Below, one piece after another: positions 1 to 8,968 of a DNA stretch of 19,365 nt. The translations under genes were made by a program, and so were the position numbers. Below the pieces are notes generated by a model, which was given only the letters and a program-made list of their open reading frames with translations, ran no database searches and was not told the origin of the DNA. The stretch is from positions 1 to 19,365 of the forward strand of contig JAHHUE010000029.1 of NCBI GenBank assembly GCA_020024155.1, given 5' to 3'. Positions within the stretch are counted from its first letter, which is position 1, and every line of letters starts with the position of its first letter. The stretch is from Oscillospiraceae bacterium (GTDB lineage Bacteria > Bacillota > Clostridia > Oscillospirales > Ruminococcaceae).

Positions 1-8
1 TTGTATCT

Positions 9-419
9 GTGATAATTTCTTTAATTGAAATATTTTTAAATTATACAAGAGGTTTTTTATTACCAACATTTATAACAATTACAGTTTTAGGCATATTATA
101 TGGTGCTTATTTTTGTTTATATGCAATTACAAAATTGCCAAAACATTATGATGAGAATAAAATCAGTATATTTTATGATGGATTTTTTCGTATGAATATA
201 TTAGGAATGCAATTTAATAACAATAACTGGCCACATATAATAAATGTTGCTCGTATATGGTCTTGTGTCAGCATGACCGTGCTCCCGATAATTATGTTTT
301 TTATAGGAATTTTGAACTTTAATACTAGTATAAATAATATATTTGATATATCTACTTTAATTGTTGCTCTTTTAGCGCTGTTTGTGCCAATTTATGTAGT
401 TGGAAATAAATATAAATAA
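9..419 (+). CDS. Membrane protein of unknown function (possibly 5'-truncated by the window edge)
   Basis: I do not recognise this protein. It has 136 residues from a GTG at 9, but the frame is open back to the window edge, so the true start may lie outside. It looks like an integral membrane protein: hydrophobic stretches at about residues 15-38, 85-107 and 112-132 alternate with a short polar loop (about 42-75) holding an asparagine-rich patch. No catalytic motif is visible. It ends in TAA directly before a strong terminator at 428-466, so it is the last gene of a transcript entering from the left. It could be a distant SdpI/immunity-type membrane protein, but that is a guess. Confidence 0.55.
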   Translation: MIISLIEIFLNYTRGFLLPTFITITVLGILYGAYFCLYAITKLPKHYDENKISIFYDGFFRMNILGMQFNNNNWPHIINVARIWSCVSMTVLPIIMFFIGILNFNTSINNIFDISTLIVALLALFVPIYVVGNKYK

Positions 420-427
420 AATGTATT

Positions 428-466
428 AAAACTACTGTTTCGAAAAAAGTTTGAAACAGTAGTTTT
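428..466 (+). terminator. Rho-independent terminator
   Basis: Perfect 14-bp inverted repeat: AAAACTACTGTTTC (428-441) against GAAACAGTAGTTTT (453-466), loop of 11. Because the arms begin with A4 and end with T4 it can work in either direction. It ends the transcript of the membrane protein at 9-419. Confidence 0.85.
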
Positions 467-516
467 ATCTTGTAACATTTGGCTAATTGGAAAGTCTTAA
501 TAATAGAACAATATAA

Positions 517-536
517 ATATTGCAATATAGTATAAT
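517..536 (+). promoter_or_regulatory. Candidate promoter and 12-bp palindrome upstream of the ECF sigma gene
   Basis: A consensus TATAAT lies at 531-536, 22 bases before the likely ATG at 559. A perfect 12-bp palindrome, ATATTGCAATAT (517-528), abuts it on the upstream side. No good TTGACA-like -35 stands 16-18 bases upstream. A GAACA at 506-510 could instead be an ECF-type -35 for autoregulation. Weakly supported. Confidence 0.35.
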
Positions 537-558
537 ATGTTGGCTGGGAGATGATTTA

Positions 559-1032
559 ATGGAGGATATTGAAAAGATATATTCTGAATACTATGACATA
601 GTATTTGGGTATGCTATGTCAATTTGCAAAGATGAACAATGGGCAGAAGAGTTGACACAGGAAGTTTTCTTTAAAGCTATAAAAAGTATAAAAAGCTTTA
701 AAGGAGAGTGTAAGCTGAGTGTTTGGCTTTGTCAAATTGTAAAAAACACATTTTATACAGAATTAAAACGCAAGAAAAGGCAGATAGACAGTCCAATTGA
801 AATTATTGAAGATAATAAAAATATAGAACAAAAAGTATTGGATAAAGCAACAGCGTTTGATTTGCATAAAATATTGCATCTACTTGGCGAGCCGTATAAA
901 GAGGTATTCTGGATGAGAACTTTTGGAGAATTATCCTTTAAGGAAATAGGAATAATTTTTGGTAAAACTGAAAGTTGGGCAAGAGTTACATATCACAGAG
1001 CAAGACTTAAAATAAAGGAGAATGCAGAATGA
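559..1032 (+). CDS. RNA polymerase sigma factor, ECF (sigma-70) subfamily
   Basis: A group IV (extracytoplasmic function) sigma factor that would direct core RNA polymerase to a small regulon, released when its partner anti-sigma lets go. Region 2 is visible early (YYDIVFGYAMSICKDEQ followed by AEELTQEVFFKAI) and region 4 at the C-terminus (ELSFKEIGIIFGKTESWARV, then YHRARLKIKE), with no region 1 or 3, giving the usual ECF length of 157 residues. I start at ATG 559 because GGGAG (546-550) lies 8 bases upstream and the sequence MEDIEKIYSEYYD is a normal ECF N-terminus; the open frame extends to an ATG at 520, but that one falls inside the promoter and palindrome. The stop overlaps the next ATG (ATGA), coupling it to the anti-sigma gene. 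Confidence 0.93.
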   Translation: MEDIEKIYSEYYDIVFGYAMSICKDEQWAEELTQEVFFKAIKSIKSFKGECKLSVWLCQIVKNTFYTELKRKKRQIDSPIEIIEDNKNIEQKVLDKATAFDLHKILHLLGEPYKEVFWMRTFGELSFKEIGIIFGKTESWARVTYHRARLKIKENAE

Positions 1033-1682
1033 AATATCCATGTAATCTTATAAAAGACCTTATTCCACTTTATTATGATAAGGTTTGTAGTGAAGAAAGC
1101 AGAAAAATCGTTGAAGAACATTTACAAGAATGTTCCGAATGTAATATATACTATAAAGAGATGTGCAAAGAAGATGATGTTAATTTGTATAGTGATGATT
1201 TAGAAAAACAAAAAGCAGAATCTTTTCAAAAGGTAAAAAGTAAAATAAGACAAAAACAGATAATAGTTGCATCAATTATAATATGTATATTATTAGTAGT
1301 ATCTTTCGCAATAGTTGGAGTGTTGAAAAAATCTGTGGATATTATAGAAGATGATAAAATTTCTGTTTCAATGGAAAATAATAACTTAATAGCAAAAGTT
1401 AACGGAACACAACCCAATTATATGAAAATAAAAAATGTAGAAAAATTAGAGGATGAAGATGACAAAACATACATGTTTTTTTATATGACCGATACAAAAT
1501 GGGATGATATTACAACAAGCTCCAAAACTTATTCTGAGCAGGTGCTGTGTTTATCTGACAAAGGTGCTGATAATATAGATGAAGTATATTATTATATTGG
1601 AGATTATACAGATATTGAAAATATAGGTATAACAGATTTAAAAAAAATTATGGAAAACTCTAAAAAAATGTGGAGCAAATAA
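1029..1682 (+). CDS. Zinc-finger transmembrane anti-sigma factor
   Basis: Predicted partner that sequesters the upstream ECF sigma factor. The N-terminus carries the putative zinc-finger anti-sigma signature: Cys5, Cys20, then His31-x3-Cys35-x2-Cys38, inside a short helical domain that would clasp the sigma. A linker rich in Lys and Gln leads to one membrane helix at about residues 78-99, placing the remaining ~118 residues outside the cell. The outer domain is acidic and tyrosine-rich with no motif I recognise; it may sense the inducing signal. The start overlaps the sigma stop by four bases (ATGA), the usual arrangement for such pairs. 217 residues. Confidence 0.88.
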   Translation: MKYPCNLIKDLIPLYYDKVCSEESRKIVEEHLQECSECNIYYKEMCKEDDVNLYSDDLEKQKAESFQKVKSKIRQKQIIVASIIICILLVVSFAIVGVLKKSVDIIEDDKISVSMENNNLIAKVNGTQPNYMKIKNVEKLEDEDDKTYMFFYMTDTKWDDITTSSKTYSEQVLCLSDKGADNIDEVYYYIGDYTDIENIGITDLKKIMENSKKMWSK

Positions 1683-1686
1683 AAAT

Positions 1687-1718
1687 AAAGCAGAAAATCA
1701 CATAGGATTTTCTGCTTT
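1687..1718. terminator. Bidirectional Rho-independent terminator
   Basis: Perfect 13-bp inverted repeat AAAGCAGAAAATC (1687-1699) / GATTTTCTGCTTT (1706-1718) with a 6-base loop, sitting between the convergent anti-sigma gene (plus) and the Fe-S protein gene (minus). A/T tracts on both sides let it serve both transcripts. Confidence 0.85.
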
Positions 1719-1726
1719 TAATATGT

Positions 1727-2452
1727 TTATTTATCTAATATTTTTCCGTCAATTGAAATTGTAACAACCTGCCAAGGAATAAATTTTCCACTATTTTGAA
1801 GAGCTTTTTTAGCTGCCATTTCCAATCCACCACAACAAGGAACTTCCATACGAACAATAGTTACGCTTTGAATATCATTATTTTTGATTATTTCAGTAAG
1901 TTTTTCACTATAATCAATACTATCCAATTTAGGACAACCAATTAAAGTTATTTTACCTTTCATAAACTCGTTATGCATATTTGCATAAGCATAAGCTGAA
2001 CAATCAGCTGCAATAAGCAATTTTGCACCATTAAAATATGGAGCGTTAATTGGTACAAGTTTAATCTGACATGGCCATTGACCAAGTTGAGATTTAATTT
2101 GTAGAATACTATTTACATCAATATTATTATCAGCAGAGTTTGCGTTATTTAAAGTACGCATTTGCTGACCAGGACATCCTGTATGAGTAATTGTTTTGCC
2201 TGACTGCTGCATTTTTTTCTGCATATTGGCAAGAACAGCTTTTTCATCATAAGCAAGAGCCTCTCTTTCAATGAATTTAATTGCACCAGTATGGCAAGTT
2301 GGTAGACAGTCGCCAAGACCATCGCAATAATCATCACGGAGTAATTTTGCTTTTCCGTCAACAATTCCAATAGCACCTTCGTGACAGGCAGTTGCACAAG
2401 CACCACAACCATCACATTTATCTTCATCAATGTGTATAATTTTGCGTATCAT
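1727..2452 (-). CDS. 4Fe-4S ferredoxin-domain protein with cysteine-rich C-terminal domain
   Basis: A cytoplasmic iron-sulphur protein, probably an electron carrier or redox sensor; no specific reaction can be assigned. Residues 1-60 form a bacterial ferredoxin fold. The first cluster motif is complete (Cys13-x2-Cys16-x2-Cys19-x3-Cys23). The second is degenerate (Cys43, Leu46 where the second Cys should be, Cys49, Cys53), so it may bind a 3Fe-4S or no cluster. The remaining ~180 residues have more cysteines (GCPGQ, WPCQ, DCSAY, IGCPK, VPCCGG) that could hold further metal. I recall this architecture next to Crp/Fnr regulators in clostridia, as here, where a Crp/Fnr gene is divergent. SD GGGAGAGGA lies at 2461-2469 (minus strand). 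Probably activated by that regulator through the repeat at 2522-2536. Confidence 0.85.
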   Translation of the reverse strand: MIRKIIHIDEDKCDGCGACATACHEGAIGIVDGKAKLLRDDYCDGLGDCLPTCHTGAIKFIEREALAYDEKAVLANMQKKMQQSGKTITHTGCPGQQMRTLNNANSADNNIDVNSILQIKSQLGQWPCQIKLVPINAPYFNGAKLLIAADCSAYAYANMHNEFMKGKITLIGCPKLDSIDYSEKLTEIIKNNDIQSVTIVRMEVPCCGGLEMAAKKALQNSGKFIPWQVVTISIDGKILDK

Positions 2453-2476
2453 ATATATTATCCTCTCCCATTTATC

Positions 2477-2505
2477 TTGAACTTATGATTGTATTATAAT
2501 ATAAT
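2477..2505 (+). promoter_or_regulatory. Promoter of the Crp/Fnr gene
   Basis: TTGAAC (2477-2482), 17-base spacer, TATAAT (2500-2505): a near-consensus vegetative promoter, with transcription expected to start at about 2512. The inverted repeat at 2522-2536 would then sit just downstream of the start, a position that fits repression. Confidence 0.7.
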
Positions 2506-2521
2506 TACTAAAATAAGTATG

Positions 2522-2536
2522 TTGTTGTAACAACAA
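2522..2536. promoter_or_regulatory. Inverted-repeat operator shared by the divergent Crp/Fnr and Fe-S genes
   Basis: TTGTTGT-A-ACAACAA is a perfect 7+1+7 inverted repeat. Relative to the minus-strand gene, the only good -10 (TATAAT read on the minus strand, plus positions 2493-2498) predicts a start near 2486, putting the repeat centre (2529) about 43 bases upstream, the class II Crp/Fnr activator position; the matching -35 (CATACT) is poor, as expected for an activated promoter. For the plus-strand regulator the repeat overlaps the start of the transcript, suggesting autorepression. Sequence and spacing are seen; binding is inferred. Confidence 0.6.
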
Positions 2537-2545
2537 GGAGTAAAA

Positions 2546-3229
2546 ATGAAAACAAATTTATCAAATTGCCAATTATTTAACGGAATTGAAGAAAATGAGA
2601 TAAAATCACTGTTACAGTGTTTAAATGCAGTGGAAAAAACATATAAAAAGGGCGATATTATATTTGCAGAAGGTGAGCCAACAGAGCTTATAGGAGTTGT
2701 TTTATCAGGAATGGCTATAATTGAGTTTGCAGATGTATGGGGAAATAATAATATAATAGGCAGCGCAGAAGAGGGAGATGTTTTTGCAGAAGCATATGCT
2801 TGTATACAAGATGAACCACTGTTGATATCAGTATCAGCAGCGGAAGATACAAAAATATTATTTATGAATATAGGCAGAGTATTGTCAAGTTGTAGTAATT
2901 CTTGTGTTTTTCATACAAAATTAGTTAGAAATCTTCTTACAGTATCTGCATATAAAAATTTGCAGATATCAAGAAGGATACTTCATACAAGTTCAAAATC
3001 AATTAGGGGCAGGCTATTATCGTATTTTTCAGAATGTGTAAAAAAATCAGGTAGCTACTCATTTGAAATTCCGTATAATCGTCAGCAATTGGCAGATTAT
3101 CTAAGTGTAGATAGAAGTGCAATGAGCAATGAATTGTCAAAAATGCAAAAAGACGGAATACTAAAATATGATAAAAACTATTTTGAAATAAATAAAAGTA
3201 TCCATAGTTCAGATAATTCAACCATATAA
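2546..3229 (+). CDS. Crp/Fnr family transcriptional regulator
   Basis: A 227-residue DNA-binding regulator. The N-terminal ~125 residues form the cyclic-nucleotide-binding-like beta barrel (KGDIIFAEGEPTELIGVVLSG is the typical strand-turn-strand), followed by a long dimerisation helix and a winged helix-turn-helix at about residues 177-207 (RQQLADYLSVDRSAMSNELS). Cysteines occur (Cys8, and a cluster in SSCSNSC) but not in the N-terminal spacing of classical Fnr, so an Fe-S sensor is possible but not shown; a heme, nitric-oxide or small-molecule ligand is equally open. SD AAGGAG (2535-2540) overlaps the end of the inverted repeat, so binding there would also hinder initiation. The divergent Fe-S gene is its most likely target. 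Confidence 0.9.
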   Translation: MKTNLSNCQLFNGIEENEIKSLLQCLNAVEKTYKKGDIIFAEGEPTELIGVVLSGMAIIEFADVWGNNNIIGSAEEGDVFAEAYACIQDEPLLISVSAAEDTKILFMNIGRVLSSCSNSCVFHTKLVRNLLTVSAYKNLQISRRILHTSSKSIRGRLLSYFSECVKKSGSYSFEIPYNRQQLADYLSVDRSAMSNELSKMQKDGILKYDKNYFEINKSIHSSDNSTI

Positions 3230-3308
3230 ATAATGTGATGTAATAAGCTCAATTTTAGATTTTTAATATACTGAAAATAAAGTATACAAAAAAACTATAT
3301 TTTATTTA

Positions 3309-3338
3309 TTGACATTTATTGAAAAGATTTGATATTAT
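3309..3338 (+). promoter_or_regulatory. Promoter of the M60 peptidase operon
   Basis: Consensus TTGACA (3309-3314), 18-base spacer, TATTAT (3333-3338). It precedes a leader of about 70 bases with two purine-rich SD-like stretches (GAGGAGAAGG near 3385-3394 and GGAGAAAGGA at 3400-3409), the second correctly spaced from ATG 3417. The stretch 3230-3308 holds no gene and no convincing terminator for the regulator upstream. Confidence 0.65.
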
Positions 3339-3416
3339 AAAATTTGAAATAAATGTAAAATTTATGTAAAATATAAAATTTTATGAGGAGAAGGTTAAAG
3401 GAGAAAGGACTAAATA

Positions 3417-6400
3417 ATGAAAAAATCTATTATTTCATACTTTTTGTCACTAACTATGTCGATGGCTGTTATATCACAAGCATTTATGCCTGTTATGGCA
3501 ATAGAAAAAAATGATAGTAACAGTGTAATTGTTGATTATAGCAAAGAAACTTCAAGTGATAATATTGTTAATCAAGAAGATGAACAGGTGAAACTAGAAA
3601 ATAGTTCATCTGATGTATTGATTGAAAAAGAAAATGAAAATCTTGAATCATCAGCTCAAAATAATTTAGATGATATATCTTCGTATAATACTTTACAAGA
3701 AGAAAATATAGATTCAGTTGTTGAAAAACAAACTTTTGAAAATATTTCTGAAAGTAAAGATAAAGATAATAATCAAGATAATGTTAAACAATCAGAAAAT
3801 AATATAGTACAACATTTAGGTGGTATTTCTGTATCAATCAATGCAAGTATGTTAATTAGTAAACCATTACTATTTAATGTTGTTATACTTAAAGGTGATA
3901 ATATTGTTTACAGTGAAAAAGCAGTTTTAAAAAATAATGAAAATGGTGAAATTTCGTCAGTTACAGTTAATAAAACTGAATTGCCAGCAGGTAATTATGA
4001 CGTTGTTGTTACTGCTTTGGGATTTGCAACATATAGACAACCAGTTGATGTTAAAGATAATGTACATAGCGAAATTAAATTATATACATCTGAAATAAGT
4101 GGATATGATGTGACAAAAGCAACACACCCTGGTTTTTTAAGAGTTGGTGATGCAAATGGTGATGGAGTATTAAATAGTTCTGATGTAGATGCAATTGTTG
4201 CTGCAATTGATAATAAGACAACAGGACTTGCAGATTTAAACCATGATGGTGTTGTTAATCTTATAGATTTAGAATTTTTGGCATTAAATCTTGCCAAAGA
4301 AGAACAACAAGTTCAAGATGTAGTTTCTACAATTCAAACTCGTTTATCAAATAATTTGGCAATACCTTCCGTAAATAAAGAAACAAAAGTGGAAAACGGA
4401 AGTATTTTAGATTTAGTTGGTAATGGTGGCAAAGTATCATTTACAACAGTTTCAGGAAAAGAAATAAGCGAAAACAATAGTATTTCTATTGATTTTGATT
4501 TTACAGGCAAAACATCGGAGATTAAACCAACAGAACTTCCTAAAATGGAAGGTATGGTTATAGAAAGCCCTTCTGAAAACAATAATTCAATAAAAACAGG
4601 CACTGTTTCTGTTGTTTATGTTGAAGGGAATATTGAAAAAAACATTGAAGTAGCTATTCAAGATGAATCACCAAGAGCAAATACTTATGTAAGATTGCTT
4701 GGTGAAAAACCAACAGTTACAAGATTACAAAACGGTAGTTTACAAGTTAACTTTGGTAAACAAGTTGCAGTTAAAAAGATTACTCTTAATATAACTGCTA
4801 CACAAAATAAAAATTTGGCAGAGATTTCCAAAGTAGAATTTTTAAATAATATGGATAACAGAATACCAGAACCAGAAATGGATATTCCAGAAGGTCTTTC
4901 TGTAAAAGAAGCAGGCGATAAAAGATTTGTTCTTACATGGAAACCAGTTCAAAATGTTACAGTGTATGAAATAGAAATTATCGGACCTGCTAAAAATGGT
5001 AAAGTTGATGAGCAAATGGTTGTTCGCACAACAACAAATACCATTTCAATAAGTTCAATTAACAATAAAAAACTTATAAATGGCAAAGATTATACTGTGC
5101 GAATTCAGTCAGTTAATGGTGAATGGAAAAGTGGTTGGAGTGAAAGTATTATCGCTAAACCAGTAGTAACTTCTAAACCAGATGCACCTGATAATTTGGA
5201 AACAGTTGGTGGATATAAATCAATTGAAGTTAGTTGGAAAGATATGATTGATACAGATACATATACTGTTTTGTATCAAAGAACAGATAATGATGAGCCA
5301 TATAAAGTTGCCGTTAGCGGATTATCACAAAATAGTTATAAAATAGAAGGCCTTGAAGATAATATTGAATACCGTGTTGTTGTTTATGGCACAAATGAAT
5401 TAGGTGACAGCACTTATTCAATCCCATCTACTTCAAAAACAAGCAGTCTTTTGCCAGCTTGGATGCCATCATATAAACTTATCAATAAGCCTGTTGAAGA
5501 AAATCAGAAAACAGAACACATTGTAAAAGTTGAAAAAATGCGTAGTGCTGCACAAATGGTAGATAGCAGTCTGGATACGGATAATAAAAGTGCATTTGGT
5601 GTTGTTGATAATAATCAAGGCTCTTATTATTATTTGAATGACTGGGATGATGGTGTTTATTATGGTGGATATAATGAACGTGGTATTAAAGTTACATTTG
5701 ATAATACATATAAATTTGGTGCAATGGCATTTGCTGAACCTGAAAATGGAGTAATAAATCAGTTAAAAATTTTGTATCATGATGTTAAAACAGATGAAAT
5801 TAAAACAATAGATAATCTTAGATATTATGCTAAGATTGATAAAAATAATCGTAGACATATTTATGTTAGTTTTGACAAAATGATAGAAACTGACAGTATA
5901 CAACTTATGACAGCAACAGGAAATACAAGAACTATAAAAATTGCTGAAATAAGATTTTATGAGTATGATAGTATTTATACAGATATAATGTCTTTATATG
6001 AAGATGAATATCACACAACTTTAAAATCAGAAGTAACAGAGGATACTATTAACAAGTTAGATACTCGCTTGAACACAAAAGAAGAAAATAGTGGAGAATA
6101 TCACCCAGAAAAAAATATCCTTCAAAGAGAAATTGATACTGCTAGAAAAATATTGTTAAATCAGAGCATAAGCAATGTGAAGGAAGTTAAAGCTTCTATT
6201 AGCGCAGTTGCAAATGGAAGAAATGACAGTTCTTTGGGATTTACAGGATTAAATGACTGGCAGCCATTGGGTGTTACTATTGGAGCAGGTGAAAGTGTGG
6301 CTGTTTATGTAGGACACCCTAATAAACGAGTAGGAGACAATACACAGCTACAAGTGATTTTCACGCAGTACAATGCTGAATCAGGTAAATTTATGTTTCA

Positions 6401-8945
6401 AACCAATGATTTAAAAATTGGTGAAAATATATTAACTGCACCTACCATTGTAAGTAAAGACTTTGAGCGTGGTGGCTCTGTATATATTAGATATACAGGC
6501 AGCGATGTAAATGAAAAATATGGTGTTCGTATTGATGGTGGCACAGCTATTCCTATGCTAGATTTATACAAAATTACAGATAAACAAGAAAGAATAAATC
6601 GTGTAGTTGAATATATTAAAGAACTTGAAAGTTATGTTGGCAACATTGAAACATTACATAATCAATTGCATAAAAATAGTGAAAATGTAAATATAAACAA
6701 AGAATTTAAAGAAAACGAATGTATACTTGGTGCTACGGAGCTTCTCACAGACCGTATGCTTATATCAGTTTCAGCAAAACAAATTCTTGTTGGATTAGGC
6801 AACGGAAGTACAGAAGAAAAAGCAGAAAAATTAAATAATTCTATGCAGGCTATGGACGATATGATGACATTGTTCTATCAGCATAAAGGACTTACTGATA
6901 ATGCTGAAAATGCAATTAACAAGACTCCAGCTCAACATTTGAATATTCGTTATATGCGTATGTTTGCAGGGGCATTTATGTATGCATCTGGAAACCATAT
7001 TGGTATTGGATGGAATTCTATACCAGGTATGTCTAAGGGTATTCCTGTTGTGTCAGATAATAAAGGTGCATACCAGTCAGGTGAATATTTTGGTTGGGGT
7101 ATAGGCCATGAGATAGGGCATAACATCAATCAGGGTAGTTATGCAATTGCCGAAGTTACAAATAACTATTTTGCACAATTATCTACATATAATAATGGAC
7201 AAACTCGCTTTACCTATAATAATGTTTATGACAAAGTTACATCAAATACTATTGGTCGCTCTGAAAATGTATTTACTCAATTAGCTATGTATTGGCAGTT
7301 GCGTTTAGCTTATGATAACTATTATCCGTATAAAACATTTAATACAGAAAAAGAAGTTTATGATAACCTATTCTTTGCAAGAGTAGATACTTATGCTCGT
7401 ACACCATCAAGAGCTCCAAAAGCAAAAGAAAATGGTGTTGATTTAGTATTGGATGGAGATGTTGAGCAAAACTTTATCCGTTTAGCAAGTGCAGCAGCTC
7501 AAAAAAATCTCACAGAATTCTTTACTCGTTGGGGTTGGATACCTAATGAAAAAACATTAAAATATATACAGCAGTGGGAAGAAGAAACTCGTAAAATTTA
7601 TTATGTAAATGATAAAGCACAAGAGTATCGCATAGAAAATCCTAATGGTGCGAAATTTGAAAATCGTAAAGTTATTGATAAGTCGGAAATAAAACTTACA
7701 AAAGGCACTGATTCTAATGGATTGGCACAAAATCAAGTAAAGATTGAAATTATTCCAAACAGTAAAAAAGAAAATTTATTAGGATACGAAATTAACCGTA
7801 CAATTATATCTGCGGGAGAAGAGCAGACACAAACAGTTGGTTTTGTATTGGCAGGTGAAAATGAAAATGTTTCATTTACAGATACAGTATCAACTATAAA
7901 TAATCGTACATTTACTTACAGTATAGTACCTATCGACCAATATCTTACACAAGCACAGTCAGTGGTTATGGACACTATTAAAATTAAACATGATGGTAGC
8001 CATGATAAACATAATTGGACAGCAACTACAAATATGATATCTTCTCAAGATAAAGAAGAAATCTATGATGAGCAAAATCCTGATGCAGGTTATAATCATA
8101 TAGAAAATATGCCTGTAAAATCTGCTATTGGTCTTGTATTGGATAATAAGCTTGAAACAACTTATACAGGTACAACATCAGATAGTGATGCGATAATAGA
8201 GTTAAACTTTGGTAAAACATTAGATGTTACAGGACTTAAATTTAATTTAGAAAAGGCAAAAGGAAATATTCCTTCTGGAACTATTGAAGTTCAACTTTTT
8301 GAAAACGGTAAATGGAATACTGTAAAGACAAATAAAAATTCTATTACAAAACAGGAAAGCAGTATAATTTATTTTACTCGTGATGACGGTTGGCTTAGAA
8401 CAAGCAGTGCTGCTGCAATAAGATTGATTTTTAAGAACACAAAAACTGTTAGTGTAAGCGAATTAGATGTTATTGGTCCAACAGGTGATAATGTAGAGTT
8501 GTTTACAAATGGTATAGGTATTTTAAAAGAAAATTATATTTACGATAAAACATTGTATGAAACAAGCAAGCATAAAGATGGATTTATTCCAGCAAATGCA
8601 GTTGTATTTATTGGCGAATATAAGGGAAATCCTGCTTATAACGCAGTTATGTTGTTTGACCAAAATGGTAAAATGGTTGGATATAATGAAAATGGAGAGG
8701 GAACAGCTGAACAAATCATATTAGCAGAAGTTCCAGATAAGGGAGATTTGGCTAATACTTCGGATGGACGCTGGGTATATTGGATAGACAATAACGCAGT
8801 AAAACCTAAACGTGTTCGTGTTGAACTTTATCGTGTTGATGATGCAACAACAAACGAAGGTCAAAGATTGGTTAGTGATTCACTTTGGGTAGAAGTACCA
8901 ACTGAACTTCCACAAATTACTATCAACGATAGTTCAAAAAACTAA
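3417..8945 (+). CDS. Secreted M60-family (mucin-type) zinc metallopeptidase with dockerin, FN3 and F5/8C-like domains
   Basis: A 1842-residue exported protein. Signal peptide 1-28 (cleavage after VMA). About 30-130 is an Asn/Glu/Ser-rich spacer; 135-228 a small beta domain; 234-293 a type I dockerin with two calcium loops (Asp245-x-Asn247-x-Asp249-Gly to Asp256; Asp273-x-Asn275-x-Asp277-Gly to Asp284). About 300-480 ends in a discoidin-like segment; two fibronectin type III domains follow (485-586, 588-678) and an F5/8 type C-like domain (695-851). The M60 peptidase spans about 925-1380 with zinc motif HEIGH (1231-1235) and a downstream Glu1246, the HExxH...E pattern of the family; known M60 members cleave mucin glycoproteins. 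A second F5/8C-like domain (1529-1690) and a beta-rich tail follow. There is no LPXTG or membrane anchor, so the dockerin is the obvious attachment, probably to the cohesin-like product of the next gene. Domain edges are by eye. Confidence 0.9.
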   Translation: MKKSIISYFLSLTMSMAVISQAFMPVMAIEKNDSNSVIVDYSKETSSDNIVNQEDEQVKLENSSSDVLIEKENENLESSAQNNLDDISSYNTLQEENIDSVVEKQTFENISESKDKDNNQDNVKQSENNIVQHLGGISVSINASMLISKPLLFNVVILKGDNIVYSEKAVLKNNENGEISSVTVNKTELPAGNYDVVVTALGFATYRQPVDVKDNVHSEIKLYTSEISGYDVTKATHPGFLRVGDANGDGVLNSSDVDAIVAAIDNKTTGLADLNHDGVVNLIDLEFLALNLAKEEQQVQDVVSTIQTRLSNNLAIPSVNKETKVENGSILDLVGNGGKVSFTTVSGKEISENNSISIDFDFTGKTSEIKPTELPKMEGMVIESPSENNNSIKTGTVSVVYVEGNIEKNIEVAIQDESPRANTYVRLLGEKPTVTRLQNGSLQVNFGKQVAVKKITLNITATQNKNLAEISKVEFLNNMDNRIPEPEMDIPEGLSVKEAGDKRFVLTWKPVQNVTVYEIEIIGPAKNGKVDEQMVVRTTTNTISISSINNKKLINGKDYTVRIQSVNGEWKSGWSESIIAKPVVTSKPDAPDNLETVGGYKSIEVSWKDMIDTDTYTVLYQRTDNDEPYKVAVSGLSQNSYKIEGLEDNIEYRVVVYGTNELGDSTYSIPSTSKTSSLLPAWMPSYKLINKPVEENQKTEHIVKVEKMRSAAQMVDSSLDTDNKSAFGVVDNNQGSYYYLNDWDDGVYYGGYNERGIKVTFDNTYKFGAMAFAEPENGVINQLKILYHDVKTDEIKTIDNLRYYAKIDKNNRRHIYVSFDKMIETDSIQLMTATGNTRTIKIAEIRFYEYDSIYTDIMSLYEDEYHTTLKSEVTEDTINKLDTRLNTKEENSGEYHPEKNILQREIDTARKILLNQSISNVKEVKASISAVANGRNDSSLGFTGLNDWQPLGVTIGAGESVAVYVGHPNKRVGDNTQLQVIFTQYNAESGKFMFQTNDLKIGENILTAPTIVSKDFERGGSVYIRYTGSDVNEKYGVRIDGGTAIPMLDLYKITDKQERINRVVEYIKELESYVGNIETLHNQLHKNSENVNINKEFKENECILGATELLTDRMLISVSAKQILVGLGNGSTEEKAEKLNNSMQAMDDMMTLFYQHKGLTDNAENAINKTPAQHLNIRYMRMFAGAFMYASGNHIGIGWNSIPGMSKGIPVVSDNKGAYQSGEYFGWGIGHEIGHNINQGSYAIAEVTNNYFAQLSTYNNGQTRFTYNNVYDKVTSNTIGRSENVFTQLAMYWQLRLAYDNYYPYKTFNTEKEVYDNLFFARVDTYARTPSRAPKAKENGVDLVLDGDVEQNFIRLASAAAQKNLTEFFTRWGWIPNEKTLKYIQQWEEETRKIYYVNDKAQEYRIENPNGAKFENRKVIDKSEIKLTKGTDSNGLAQNQVKIEIIPNSKKENLLGYEINRTIISAGEEQTQTVGFVLAGENENVSFTDTVSTINNRTFTYSIVPIDQYLTQAQSVVMDTIKIKHDGSHDKHNWTATTNMISSQDKEEIYDEQNPDAGYNHIENMPVKSAIGLVLDNKLETTYTGTTSDSDAIIELNFGKTLDVTGLKFNLEKAKGNIPSGTIEVQLFENGKWNTVKTNKNSITKQESSIIYFTRDDGWLRTSSAAAIRLIFKNTKTVSVSELDVIGPTGDNVELFTNGIGILKENYIYDKTLYETSKHKDGFIPANAVVFIGEYKGNPAYNAVMLFDQNGKMVGYNENGEGTAEQIILAEVPDKGDLANTSDGRWVYWIDNNAVKPKRVRVELYRVDDATTNEGQRLVSDSLWVEVPTELPQITINDSSKN

Positions 8946-8968
8946 TTTTCATATAAAAGGAGATAACC

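Noticed and set aside
3338..3385. Repeated TGTAAAAT-like units in the leader of the M60 peptidase gene
   Set aside because: Two imperfect copies in very AT-rich DNA are not beyond chance, and there is no regular spacing.
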